Positions 24,501 through 36,100 of a stretch of DNA of 64,000 bases are shown piece by piece. The position numbers were made by a program, and so were the translations under genes. The stretch comes from Diplosphaera chodatii. Taxonomy: Eukaryota > Chlorophyta > Trebouxiophyceae > Prasiolales > Stichococcaceae. The notes beneath the pieces were generated by a model, which had not been told where the DNA came from, did no database searches, and saw nothing but the letters and a program-made list of their open reading frames with translations. The stretch is from assembly GCA_032358165.1 (NCBI GenBank), contig JAALGY010000023.1:1550001-1614000 (forward strand), written 5' to 3'. The stretch's first letter is position 1, and each line of letters opens with the position of its first letter.

Positions 24501-27359
24501 CCCCCACAGCGGTCATGGCTGCACGGAAGTCGGTCGGATCCCCCACAGCAGTCATGGCTGCACGGAAGTCGGTCGGGCCTCCCTCGTCCATTGGACACTT
24601 CCCCCGACGCAGCGCCCCACAACTTGCGGGCGCCGGCACGCAGGTACCTTGGAAGTCAGCAGCTGATCATTGATCTTTCTTGTTGGTTGTGGTGTTGCAT
24701 TCGTGTTCAGTCCCGTGCTAAATCTACCACTTGGTTCACATGCCCGTGCTAATTGCAGCTCTCTGGGTGCAGAAGCGGCAGCATGTGTCGGCGCCAGCCG
24801 GCCAGGCACGCCCTGCAAAGCGGATACGGCCAGAAGCTGCACCGGCGGCAGCGCAGCAGCGTCAGCAGCAGCAGCCAGCGCAGCAGCCCCTGCCCCCACC
24901 AGCACCTCGAGGGGCTGCGGTGGCGGCAGCATCGGCCGCGGCACCTGCTGTAATGGTCGCGGCAGCAGCACCTCAACTGCCGGTGCCAGACGCGGCTGCT
25001 GTGCTGTCAGTTCAGCTCGGCACAGAATCCAGCATCCTCGCAGGCAAGAACACCTCACGGTGCACCCTGTTTACTTAAATGTACACTGAGGTCGCCGTTC
25101 GAAAAGGGGTTCTGGGGGCATGCTTGCGTCAGGCAACTTTCACTTCTTCTCGGTGCATCCAAGTCCTGAGTCTAGGTGCTGACCCTTGCAAGCACCACGG
25201 ATGGCGTGCTGTCGTGCAGGGGCTAGTGCCACACGGGTACTGGAAGTGGCCAACCGCACGGCAGCCGGGGGACGGCAGCATGCAGTCATCACCTGCTCCA
25301 TCGGCGCCCGCCGCGTGTGGCAGGACGAGGCGACAAGCCACGTGGTGGCCGCGGCTGGAACCCTCAACTTCGCGGCTGTGGCGCTACAGAATGGCAGCTT
25401 GCAGGTGCACACGAGCATCTGTATCCGGTGTTGGTGACGTGACCTTGGCAAGTCCAGGTTGCAGGTGGCCAGGGCATTGTGCGCATGCCTGACAGTGATT
25501 GCCCTGGTGCCATGGCGCACTGAATGTCAGGCACATCATTTCTGCAGACAGGAGACAGCAGTTGCTGGTGCGCAGGTGTACACTGCGGGCGGGCGGCGGC
25601 TGCTGCCGCCGGTGCAGCTGGGTGGGCGGCCCGCCTTCCTGTCGGCTGCCGACCCGTGGCGGCTGCTGGCGGTCGCGGCGGGGGGCGCCCTGTGGGTTTG
25701 GGACCTGGCTGCGCTGCGGGTGGAGGTGCAGGGCACTGGCGCGCCGCTGCTGGCACTTGCGCCCGCCAGAGGTATTTTCCTCGCGTTTTCTGCAGCACGC
25801 ACAAAAGAGCAGAGTTTTTGTGTGCTGCTCAGCTTGCTGCTAATGCACTGACACTCGCTGTGACATGGGACCCGGGGGTCGTGAAAGGATGTCGCACTGT
25901 AGCGGTGCTTGCGCCATGCCTTGTGTGCGGGACCTGATCACCCAGGCTGTGTTCACATGCGTGCAGTGACGGGCATGCGGCTGTCATCAGCGGGGCTGCC
26001 GCTGGCTGTGCTCAGTGACGGCACCGCACATGCGTATCATGCTGGCATGGCCGCCTGGATGCAAGTGGCAGACGCTGCCTTCCCGTCCAGCGCCTTCCAC
26101 AGCGTGTTGCACGCACCTTCAGGCAGGTCGCCATGGGCAGCGCACTCCTGCCCCGATGGCATACCTGCATGTATGCCATTGTTGCTATTTGCGCCGTGAC
26201 TGGAGTGGAGCCAAGTGTCGTGGACTCTACACAGACAGCTCCTGCACAGCATCAGGCACAAAGCCCTCTGTCGTTCACGGCCAGCTTGGTGCCCTTCTTC
26301 TTCTGTGCTCACGGTCGAGTGACGTACAGGGGAACTGGGGCAGCTGCAGAGCGAGGCAGCCGGCAGTGGGGCCACACGCCGCGCCGCCATGCTCACCAGC
26401 CTTGCAGCCCCCGGCACCGCTCATGGCGCTCATGGTGACTCCTGTGACCACCCGCTTCGTGCACCAACCTCGTCCCCTCACTGGCGAGCAGAGCACCGTG
26501 CATGCTGCCGTGCATGCGCATGCCCTGCATTGCACAGGCTGTGATCACGGGCGGTGGGTGGGCTGCAGGAGCGGCCAGCCGGGCGCATCTGGAGGCCAAC
26601 ATCGCGGCGGCGCTGGCGCTGCAGTCCCCTTCTGACTACCGCCGGTGGCTGCTCACATACGCACGCAACTTGTCAGGCGAGGCATTGGCGGTGCTCAGTA
26701 CATATTGTAGCAGTCACAGCCGGACAGGCCAACAGTTGACATCACCTGACTGTTGTTGCATCTCACCATGGGCGTGCCGGGGGTTTTGGCCTGAGGGTGT
26801 AAGTGCTAAAGTTGCAGCCTAGTTTGTGAACCTGCAGCTGAGGCGGACGAGGCGCGGCTGCGAGAGCTGTGCAGCGACCTGCTGGGGCCGCCGCGTGCTG
26901 CCAGTAGCACGGGAGCAGCAGTGACATCAGCAGCAGCAGCAGCGGAGGCCGATGGCCAACAGCAGGGCAGCGGTGCAGCAGTCACCAGCACCAGCGATGG
27001 CGGCGGTGGGCCCGCAGGACAGCAGCGGGGCGCAGCGCCGGGCGGCTGGCAGCCGACAGTGCTGGGTATCGACAAGCGGGACCTGCTGCGCAGAGAGGTG
27101 ATCTTGAGTCCTGCACCCAACCTGCTGCAGTTGTAAAGCCCTTTGATTCCCCGTTTCCTAGATGGCACGCTGCTGCGAGCGATCTGCTGCACGTGGGAGC
27201 TTCGGTGACCAGGATTTCATCAGAGTGCGCTCCGGGCATGGCTGCGAGACCGTACTGACTGGCCGTGCGCAGGTGCTGCGGGACATCGGCCGCAATCGCG
27301 CCAATCAGCGCCTAGTCAACGAGTACAACGAGCTGCTTTCAAGAGTGTCACCAGGTTGA
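21532..27359 (+). CDS. HIRA: HIRA histone chaperone (H3.3/H4 deposition)
   Basis: Starts at ATG 21532 (MIVDKPAWISHG, the HIRA N-terminus) and stops at 27357-27359, with more than 15 exons. The N-terminal seven-bladed WD40 domain runs to about 23940: PIFSVDIHPHGTRIATAGSD, VNIARFSRDGRRLASG, GSDDKLVCIYE, LRGHMNNVLDVAWSPED, IVIWDTTGVKIKELEGHS, GDDKTLIIWRTEDW, and GVVDLAWAPDGLTLLATSTD. A long linker follows, with a 13-residue tandem repeat (24443-24578) and an RxRP motif (24818-24835) resembling the ASF1-binding B domain. The Hira C-terminal domain is at about 25220-27359, with GGRRLLPPVQL, LAVAAGGALWVWDLAALRV, LPLAVLSDGTAHAYH, IAAALALQSPSDYRRWLL, ARLRELCSDLLGP and RANQRLVNEYNELL. HIRA deposits H3.3 independently of replication. 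The C-terminal blocks match plant and animal HIRA closely. Exact borders of the linker exons are not all resolved. Confidence 0.95.
24443..24578 (+). repeat. 39-bp minisatellite coding 13-residue ARKS repeats in HIRA
   Basis: Three full 39-bp units (24443-24481, 24482-24520, 24521-24559) and a 19-bp partial copy. Units differ at only a few positions. Each full unit codes A-R-K-S-V-G-S-P-T-A-V-M-A, and the frame is kept throughout. The first copy is preceded by T-K-A. Confidence 0.95.
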
Positions 27360-27560
27360 TGCGTGCTAGCGGCCATGGCGAACATCACAGCGGTGCTCTG
27401 TATCGGTGATGCTGCCCGAGTGCCATTGATCGTGTGCTGCATGATTTAGGAAGGGTGCTGATTTTCGTCTTATCTGCCGTATCGGTGCATTCAGTTCTGC
27501 AGACTGCTCAGATGCAACGCTTGTCTCAGCAGCATGCAAATAGCATAAGACGGCCTGGTC

Positions 27561-27565
27561 TTACA
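27561..27565 (-). terminator. TGTAA poly(A) signal for OSCP
   Basis: ttaca on the + strand reads TGTAA on the - strand, 71 bp beyond the OSCP stop. TGTAA is the usual green-algal polyadenylation signal. Confidence 0.5.
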
Positions 27566-27580
27566 AGTCAGCTATGGAAC

Positions 27581-27585
27581 TGTAA
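27581..27585 (+). terminator. TGTAA poly(A) signal for HIRA
   Basis: TGTAA lies 222 bp beyond the HIRA stop on the same strand. It sits only 55 bp from the end of the convergent OSCP coding sequence, so the two transcripts should overlap slightly. Confidence 0.5.
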
Positions 27586-27635
27586 ACCATCCAGACAAAA
27601 CCCCCAGCTAAGGCACAACAGGCTGAGCCCCTGGC

Positions 27636-29631
27636 TCAGTCGTTGCTCTCCAAGATCAGCTGCTGCACCTTCTTTACCCGGTCGATGATGGACATGTCCA
27701 TGTGCTTGTCACCTGCAGACAGTGACGGTAGCAGGCAGTGCAACAATGTCGATGTGAGCGGTCTTGCCAGCTTCTGCAGCTGCAATGTCTGCAGATGCTG
27801 TCACTGATAGCAGCAAGTGCCTTGCAGGTTGTCACGATCCCACAGCAAAGTGCCTGCAAGGCTGGTGCTGCAGCGCACCGATGTCAATGACAAAGCCGCC
27901 GATGAGCGCGGGGTCCACTTTCTGCTGCAGGAACAGCTTCTCGCCCTTCTTCAGCACGCCACCTGCACGAATGCATGCATCACCTTATCACACCATGGTA
28001 CACAGCGGATCTGCTGCAGCGTCGTGACATGGGAGACCAAAACCCTAATGACACTGCGCGGAGGCACGCACCCAGACTGCTCTTCAGCTCGTCCACCTGT
28101 GCCGGATCCAGTGGCTGCACCAACAGCACGTGTCCATGGTGAGTGACATTACTATGTGGGCACTGTGCAACAGAGGTCAGCAATCGGCGTGAGCTGGCAG
28201 ATGAAACGGCTGCTGCACAGGCGTGCTACCCCGTGGCCCAGTGCAGCTCTGCTGCTGATCACGGCCGCAGTTTTGACAATCGACATTTGCTGCTCGTCAC
28301 CATGTGTGCCCAAGTACCAGCTCACCTCAGCAGTTGTGACCGTGGCCTTCACCTCGCCCCGTACGGCTGCCATGATGTCGTCAAAGGTGTCGGCAATCGC
28401 TGGCAGCTCGGCCAGCCTGTCATTCTGCGCCAGCACGCCTGCACAGCAGATGCTTTGCACCTTCATACGGTGCTGACAGATGTCATTGCTGGCCAGGTTT
28501 CCAGAATTTTCGAGTGTTGAGCTTGTGTTGAGGGTGCATTGCATCACAAGCATGCACTGCTTTTGGGCTGAGGTCCGGCACAGTGCATGGCAGGCAATAG
28601 GTCCAAGCTGTCCAAGATGGACATCAGTACTTTCACGGGAGGAGAACACCAAGCGCATAGGAGAGCCAAGGGCAGCGCACCGATGAAGCGGCTGGTGAGC
28701 TCGGAGAGCTTCATCTCTGAGGAGATGGACGCCAGCGCTGCGGCCTTCTGCTCCCGTGAGATGGTGGGGTCCTTGATGAAGCGCCCAAAGTCGACGCTCT
28801 CATGCGCCAGCTTCTGCACCTGCGTCGGGTTGCACACGATGGGATGGCACCGGCGCAACAGGGTTACACTCGGCTGCAGCAGTGCCATTCACAGCAAGCG
28901 GCATGCACGCACGTCAAGCAGCCTTCAACACCATGGCTAACAGCTGGCGGTCTGACGTCAGCATCGAGGCGAGCACCTCGGCCAGTTCCTTCTGTGCTGT
29001 TGGCAGCGTCTTCGCCTTTGATGCGGCGGAGTACAGCGCCGAAGCATACCGCCCTGGTGTGCCAAACACGGCGATCGGCGGCTGCAGAGTCAGCATAATC
29101 ACGGTGGGTGCGCCGCGGGCCTCATGGCAATTTCAGCCATCAAGGCCGATGGCAAATCCCCAACACCGGCTAGGCACACCGAGCCCCATCAACCGCCACC
29201 GAGGAAGCTGCCCCGGCAGTCGCTCGTTCTGCGAGAGTGTGGCACCCCTAGTCCTGATCCAGGCCGGAGCAGGGCTTCCACACACCTCTACGAAGTCATC
29301 TCGCGAGGGCGCGGGTGGCGCTTGTGTGGCGAAGCCCAGCTGCGGGGCCCCCGCGGCCTGCACAGCACATGTCACAATCATGAGGCGCAGGATTAACGGC
29401 GTCCATGCACAAGCGTGACCGCAGCAGCGATCGGCGATCAGCCAGTGCAGCTCCGCTTCAGTCAGGCAACTCTGCATAGTTGACGACATTTGGCGAATGA
29501 GCTGCGCGTGCTAGCGTCTAGGAGCCGATGCTTGTGCAGCATGGCTGATCGCTCCTCACCGTGGACCGCACAGCCTGACTGCAGGCCTGTGTTTGTTGGG
29601 CCCTGAGCAGCAGGGCAGCAGCCCGCTTCAT
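27636..29631 (-). CDS. OSCP: Mitochondrial F1Fo ATP synthase OSCP (delta-type) subunit
   Basis: Eight exons close in phase: 29631-29560, 29357-29286, 29081-28977, 28819-28681, 28438-28326, 28114-28072, 27962-27879 and 27712-27636. The product is 234 aa, a normal OSCP length. The N-terminus (MKRAAALLLRAQQ, basic, no acids) is a mitochondrial presequence. The conserved N-terminal helical domain begins PPIAVFGTPGRYASALYSAA and continues through FGRFIKDPTISREQK, SELTSRFIGVLAQNDRL and LPAIADTFDDIMAAVRGEV. The C-terminal signature is VDPALIGGFVIDIG, followed by DKHMDMSIIDRVKKVQQL. OSCP sits on top of the F1 head and connects it to the peripheral stalk. It has the mitochondrial leader and the OSCP-type C-terminus, so the chloroplast AtpD is unlikely. 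It is divergent from the next gene with about 0.5 kb between the ATGs. Confidence 0.95.
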
Positions 29632-30143
29632 GACTGCGACCAGACGCCCACAGCTTGCTGCGGTCGAAGTGTTGCCCCTTTGGAGGATGGGATCGGCTGC
29701 TCTCGTAAGCTGGCTGGTGCAATACTCACGCAAGGACGCAACCTCAGCGACTGACAATGTGTAAGAGGGGCAGATGCATTTGCCACACCTGCCCCACCTC
29801 GACCATGCAGCATGCACCGGTGCAGCCCATTTCCAGAAGCCTCTTTGTTACATCAAACGTGGTGTGAAGACGTCAATGATGCACTGCGCGGGATTGCAAG
29901 TGCTGCATCGCCCATCGGTCCTGTGCAACACCGCGCAGAACTGCTTACCATGCCAGCCAGTGTGCAAGCCATTCTGTAGACCTGCACGTCGCACACATAC
30001 GTCTTTACATCGAAGACTACGACATGACAGGCTGGACCCTTGCCGGGCGAACTTCTTAGACGTGGCATGGGGCGTTACTGGGGACCTCAGTGCACAGGTG
30101 TGATGCGCTGCTTTGGATAGTAATGCATGCTTCGTGATTGATC
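29632..30143. promoter_or_regulatory. Divergent region OSCP / DUF3593-like
   Basis: 512 bp between ATGs. The right half may contain leader exons of the DUF3593-like gene (from about 29804). Confidence 0.4.
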
Positions 30144-30786
30144 ATGGAGATACCTGGGCCAGCCGATGCCGTGAAGATGCTTTTCTTCATGCAGGACCTT
30201 GCAGCCAGCATGTTCAGCTTCAGCATCATTCCGTATGCGGGCTTCCTGTACTATTTGACGCGATCAAAGCGTGCGCCTCCACTGGCGCTGTTCGGCTTCT
30301 ACTTCCTGCTGGTCTTCGTGTTTGGCACCATTCCAGCTGGGATCATCGGTGGGTCAGCAGTCAGATGCTAAGCACCCCTTGTGCGAACTCCCTGACCGCC
30401 AGCACCATTTGCTGCTGTCATCACCACTCACCTGTTGTGGTGCCCACCGCATGCAGCGAAGCTCAGGTATGGCACAACGCTTGCCAACGTGGACTTCCTC
30501 CACGGACCGGCAGAGTCGCTCCTCACCATCACCAATCTACTGATAGGTGAGTCACCTGTTAGCCTCTCACAGCATGGCTTGGCTCTGTTGCAACAGTATG
30601 TGCACACATGAGAGTGCACGAATTCTTAGTCTTACAAGCTGGTGTCCTCCATCTGCAGTGTTGGGCTTCCGGAGGGCGATCATCCAGGCAGAGCAGGAAC
30701 AGGCAGCCGAGACAACAGACACTGCCACCAGCAACACGCTGGAACAGCAGGCAGCAGGCAGCAGAGACGCCAGAACTGAACAATGA
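30144..30786 (+). CDS. Small membrane protein resembling plastid/cyanobacterial DUF3593
   Basis: Three exons close in phase: 30144-30345, 30457-30546 and 30659-30786, giving 139 aa from the ATG at 30144. There are two hydrophobic segments (SFSIIPYAGFLYYLTR and FGFYFLLVFVFGTIPAGII). Then comes the diagnostic stretch YGTTLANVDFLHGPAESLL-TITNLLIVLGFRRAI, which I associate with DUF3593 proteins of cyanobacteria and chloroplasts. A Gln/Thr-rich hydrophilic tail follows. Function is unknown. A plastid leader would be expected. The region 29804-30070 holds an open stretch (MQHAPVQPISRSLFVTSN and a later Ala/Ser segment) that could supply it as upstream exons, but I could not join them with confidence, so the true start may lie upstream. 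Confidence 0.65.
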
Positions 30787-31138
30787 TACATGCATGGGCT
30801 TGCTTGCAGCAAGTTGCAAGCCTTACACAGAGGAAGTGGATTTGTACTACCGTACTCATAAACTCTGAAATTACGGTGCGTCAGACGTCAATTGTTGCAT
30901 TTGTGCCAATAGCGCTATCAGTGCCCATCATCAAACTCTACAGATGCGCATGACGGTCAATTGGCTGAACTCTTCTCAACATCTGTTTGACGCACGCAAT
31001 GCCACACGATGCCCCAATGCACCAAGCCATACTCTGTCATCTTGGCGCTCAAGCCCGGCCGATGTATGCTGGAAGGTTGCCGATGTTGCTGCATACCAGC
31101 AAGAAGTACATTTCAGTCTGACATGCATTCGCAAGTCT
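30787..31138. other. Convergent 3' intergenic region, DUF3593-like / LHCA
   Basis: 352 bp between the two stops, AT-richer than surrounding coding DNA. No gene is seen. Confidence 0.5.
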
Positions 31139-32535
31139 TTATGACCTGTGCATCCTGCAATCATGAAATGAAAACATGCAACAGGGTCGCATGACAGCCG
31201 GCACAGCGGTGTAGCATGGGCTGCACCTGATGATGTTGTGGCCGAAGGGGTCTGCCAGGTGCGCTGAGAGGCCCTCGATGGGCTGCTCCCGCGTCACCAG
31301 CGCCTGCACAGCGAAGCCCACGAACGCCACCTGCCCCAGACACAGGCAGATCGTCAGCTGCCGAGGATGACGGCGTGCCTCAGGCGCAACATGCATTGCA
31401 GGTGCCAGGTGCACGGGTCACGTAGCTAGATAAGGTTCGCACCATGGCGAGGCGGCCGTTCTTGATCTCCCGCAGCTGCATCGCCTCGCTGTTCTGGTTC
31501 AGTGGGTCGAAGGGGAAGCTGTCCAGCACACCCGACTGCAAAAGCATCACAGACCGCATATTGCAACTCTGTCGTACGCAAGGTGCAGCTCAAACACCGA
31601 AGCTTCGGAAGCAACGACAGTCATGCAATCTGCCGACGGGCGCACCGTCTTGTGCTTGTTCCAGCCCTGGTAGCGCTTGAGCTCGAAGTGGCCCAGCACG
31701 AAGAACTCGATGGCCAGCAGCGCGGACTGCGGCATGAACTGCGGGGTGGCGCCCACATTGTACCACTCCGGGCTGCGGCCCAGCAGCTCCTGGCCCATAA
31801 TGCCGGCCACTGCAGGCGGGCCACACAGCATCACGTACTCCGTCAACCGACTCCGCTGCCGACTGATTGGGTTGTCATATGGCACGGGGCCGACCCGCAT
31901 GTCAGTGGACATGGGCATCAATGGCAAGGCTTCCGGAATAGGTTTAAGCACGGGTACGCTTTGCCAGAGTCCTCACCGGCAGCCATCGCCCACCGGCCGT
32001 TGGTCTTCTCGGCCTCCACATACCTGCGCAGACAATGCCAGCGTCAAGCTTGCCAGCCACCCTCACCAGGATATATCATTCACAGCTGTCTGCGTTCGCT
32101 GCCGGACGTGCCGTGTTCACACAATGGTACGTATATCCTAGACTCGCAGCAGCGGGAGGACTGCACATAGGACTGCAGCTGATCGGTGCTGTAGATCATG
32201 CTGCATTCCCCAGAAGCGCAGCTACACCGCGCACCAACGTCACTCAAGCCTCTACTCCCCTGCTTCATGAATGAGTGACACTGAGTCAGGGGTGATGGCT
32301 GTGCAGCTCACCACTCCAGGCGCTCCTTGTCGATGCCCAGCTGCAGCGGGTCAAAGCCGAAGTTGCCAATGAGGCCCTCCAGCTGCGGGGGCTTCTCTGT
32401 GCCGGGCAGCCACACAGGGGCTGCCCGGCTGTCTGCCGCGGCGCGGGCCACCATGCGGCTGTTGCTGCGGGCGGGCAGCCGCGCGGACTGCACCACTCGG
32501 CTTCCGACCATCGACGACATCAGGCTGGTCTGCAT
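31139..32535 (-). CDS. LHCA: Light-harvesting complex I chlorophyll a/b-binding protein (LHCA)
   Basis: Five exons close in phase: 32535-32312, 32023-31977, 31809-31646, 31535-31443 and 31330-31139, giving 239 aa. The leader (MQTSLMSSMVGSRVVQSARL) is a typical chloroplast transit peptide. The mature protein has WLPGTEKPPQLEGLIGNFGFDPLQLG and helix 1 EAEKTNGRWAMAAVAG with its E..NGR chlorophyll ligands. Helix 2 is around QSALLAIEFFVLGHFELKRYQ, and helix 3 is NSEAMQLREIKNGRLAMVAFVGFAVQAL. It ends after GLSAHLADPFGHNII with about 24 extra residues not usual in the family, which could be a missed final splice. It binds chlorophyll and carotenoid at photosystem I in the thylakoid. The FGFDPL and LADP features are LHCA-like and argue against LHCII. 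Which LHCA isoform it is cannot be decided. Confidence 0.93.
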
Positions 32536-33137
32536 GGCTGCACACGCGTCGAGAGGCCCCTTTGTGTTCGGATTGAGATGCTGTGCTGGTGTGCTGGTGT
32601 GCTGGTGCTCCGCGGTCGCCTGCACGCTACATTCAATCAACTACTCGATAAGATTTGCAGGAAGTAGAGGACGCCACAAGATGTTGTGACCCAATCGTTG
32701 GTTAACTTCCACTACGCGCCACAGTGGCCACTCAGTGGGCACTAGGGTCCGCTTTATCTGGCGGCTCCATTGCTGTATGTTCCGGCGCGCTGAACATCAC
32801 ATTCACTGAGCAAGGATGTTCTTATGTTGAGGCTTGCCATAACGTTAGCAATGCAATGCACGTCATGGAGCGAGCACAGCACAGGCTGAAGGCGCACTGC
32901 ACTGCCATCTGCGCACATAACGGCCATGTCCATGACTTCCATACTTCGTACCATAGACACCACGTACATCAATGTGATTCAGTTGCGTGAAGCAGTTTCT
33001 GCCAGAGGATGACCTCCCGCTGTTCCTCGTGACTGATGACTCCAGGACTGCTGTTGTTCCCGGTGATCTAGCAGTGTTCTCGACTTCTGCTCAGTGCTGG
33101 CATGCTATGGTAGCGTGCGGTCTCATCTGCTGTTCGT
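32536..33137. promoter_or_regulatory. LHCA upstream region
   Basis: 602 bp between the WRKY stop and the LHCA start. It includes a short GTGCTG simple repeat at about 32580-32610 directly upstream of LHCA. No light-responsive motif was assigned. Confidence 0.4.
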
Positions 33138-36100
33138 CTAGTTGGCCCGCTGTTTATCTGTCTGTGGCGCCGCGCTCATGCTGCTGAGTATCTCGTCTGG
33201 CAGCCGGCGGCTGGGCACTGCTGCTGGCGTGCTCAGGAGGTTGTTGATCCAGCTGCCGTGTGGCGACCCCTCCACAGCATCCAGCACCTGCAGCTGCCGG
33301 GATGCCTGCATTGGCATCAGCAGGATCCTATGTGCACTGCTGTTGCAGCATGTTCGCGAGCGTACATTCGATGTCCATAGACATTGGCGATGGTGCAGTC
33401 AGCACAGGGTCAAGCAACAGTTGGCCGGTGTTGTCGGTGGACACCCGGTTAGAGACCGTTCACGATGTGCACCTGCAGCAAGGTGCCAGTTGGTCCTGCA
33501 ATGGGTGCAGGAAAGGCAGCCGAGGTGCTGAGGTCCGGCATTGGCAGGCCAGACAGCACAACTCCAGCGGGCGACATGTAAGCATCGCCCAGCTTTGGTG
33601 GGCTGGCGCCAGGTTGCCGCCCTGACTGTACCTCCTGTTGTACAACAGCACACAATATTTGCTGCAGCTCAGCAGGCCTGGCAGGTGTTGGTGTGTCGTG
33701 GCGGCGGGGGCACGGAACCACGGCAACTTGCACAGGAGTGTCAGGGCAGTGTTGCTGACGGGCTTAGCGATGTGCGCACCATCATGGGCGGCAGCGTCAG
33801 CTCGCGGATCTCCAGCTCTGCGCTGTTGAGCTGCTGCCCAGCCGGCATCGGCGCCAGCTGCAGCGGCCCGCTGCATCCCAACGCCTCCAGTGACGGAGGC
33901 GACAGCGCTGCCGCACCATCTGGTGGCATCGTCTGCTGCGGCCATGCCATACCCACCTCGGGCGCAGCCAATGAGGCGGCCAGCAAGCTCTGCAGAGACT
34001 GCAGTTGCTGTGGACCAAGGCTCGTTGTTCCTGCTGTGTCAGCTGGTGGCTGCACCAACAGCGGCCCCCCATGGAGCATGATGCTGTTGGGCAAGGCTTC
34101 GGCCGCCTCGGCTGCCGGGAGCTGCTCGGGGCTGGCGTGCTGGGTAGCTGCGGCTCGACGCATCGACATCACTGTCTGCCGAGCGCCGGCTTCGCCGCCG
34201 CCTGACGATCGCCGCGCGCTGGCAGCAGTCGCCCGGCAGTAGTTCTGCTGTTGCACGAAGAAGGCACAAGATGACATGATAGGCACCTCTGATATGCTTA
34301 CACTCTGTACATCGACCTGGCTCCACGTATGATGTGGCTTGGCACCTGCGCAGCCGCGGGCTTGTCGTGGTTGTGGGACCCCTCGTATGTTGTCAGCAGC
34401 CGCCTCGAGTCCACGCCAGACCGCTCCACATGCTTCCGAACCAGGCAGCCGGAAGACGTGCACCTGTCAAGGCGCTGTGAAAGCACTGCATATGTGTTGT
34501 AAAAGTCTGTAGCATCACACATGCAGAAAATGGTCTCATCAAAAAATCAAGTCATTGAGGCCCGCATGCTCAACCACGCACTTGTAATAGCTGCGCGGGT
34601 GCGGGTTGCCCTTGACAATCTTCTGGCCATACTTGCGCCATCGGTAGCCGTCATTGATGTGGTCTGCCGTGGTTTCCACGTCCAGGGTGGACCGGCGGTC
34701 GTCGCCCCGCACAATGGGCTCACTCCGGAAGCCTGGGTGCCGCACGCTGCTGTGACCATGCTGATGCGTGTGTTGCTGCTGCTTGACGTCGTGCTGCTCC
34801 TGCTCTGTAGGGCTAGTGCTGGCTGTCCCGCAGGCAGATGTCGGCACCAGCGCACACGCTCTTCCTGTGTCTGCTGCAGAGGTGCCATGTTGCTGGTAGC
34901 CGCGGAGCAAGGGCGTCTCAGCTACGTCTGCTGAGATACGCTGGCGCTTCATGGCTGATGTGTTGTCGTTGGGCTGACCACACTGTTTTGCGGTCACTGG
35001 GTTGGGCTCTGCTGGGGCTGACGAGCGCAGGGGCTGCTGCTGAAGCCATAGTGGCTGCTGTTGCGGCTGCTGGGGCTGGGAAGTCGGTGCTGGGGCCGCA
35101 AAAGCTGCTTGCAGAGACTGCTGTAAAGTCAGCTGCCCTGCCTGGCTGCTCGACTGTAGCTGGGAGACCAGAGAGTCTGCTCGCGCTGCGGACGTCAACT
35201 CTATATCATGCTGCACAGGCAATGCCGGCGACTGCAGCTGAGTCAGGGGCTGCTCTGCCGCATGACGTATGGGCCCTGCATGTCAACACTCATCTCAGAC
35301 AACACCGTGCTGATATGACAAATCTTGACAACCAGGAACATTTGCATTGCCGGTCTGTGGCCAGGCCACTACAGTTGGCGCACTGGCGTGGTCTGCATGT
35401 TGATCTGGCTGCTTCCGCTTTAGATCGCCATGCCGCGGCAGCAAGTGTGGCAGAGCAGCATAGCTGCCACCGAAGAATGGTTGCACTGGGCCCTGCCCAT
35501 CTTCTAAAAAGTCGTCTGCCCATGCACAAATATATAGTGGGTGCGAATATAATATGCCTTCTACTGGTGCGGCATCACTAGGCTGCGTGTATGTATGGCA
35601 CCTGTGTTATGCTATGTCTGCTGACTCACCAAGAACATGTGTTGCTGCTGCTGGTGCATCTGCTGCCTGCTCTCCCGTTGCGACATGCTCCTGCAGCACA
35701 CCACATACTTGACATGATGATGAGACCATGTTCGACGTCCGCTTGCACATGTGGTGTATATATGAGGCTGAAGATTCAGTTTTCTATGGCATATTCGCCA
35801 GCTGACCTGATGCTGGGTGCACTGAGCCGGCTTCGAGTGCGAGTGTGCACCCTGCAGGGTGGCAGATGGTTTTGCCATCTACTGAGTGCCCTCAAGGGTA
35901 CATTGACATCATAGCATCGCATTAAGTCACGAGAGCACAACGCTTGGCAAATCCCACAGTAGGGCATTCTGCTGCCACACCTTGTAGATGGTGCTGGAGA
36001 TATGGCCGCCGGCGGGGTGACGTTCCACCGCTTTCTTCACGCTGCAACCCTGAAAGATGCATCTGTAGTAGCAGCGAGGATAGCCACTGCCCTGCACCGC

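Noticed and set aside
33142..33531. 129-codon + strand frame
   Set aside because: Antisense to the last two WRKY exons, which join in phase and end at TAG 33138-33140.
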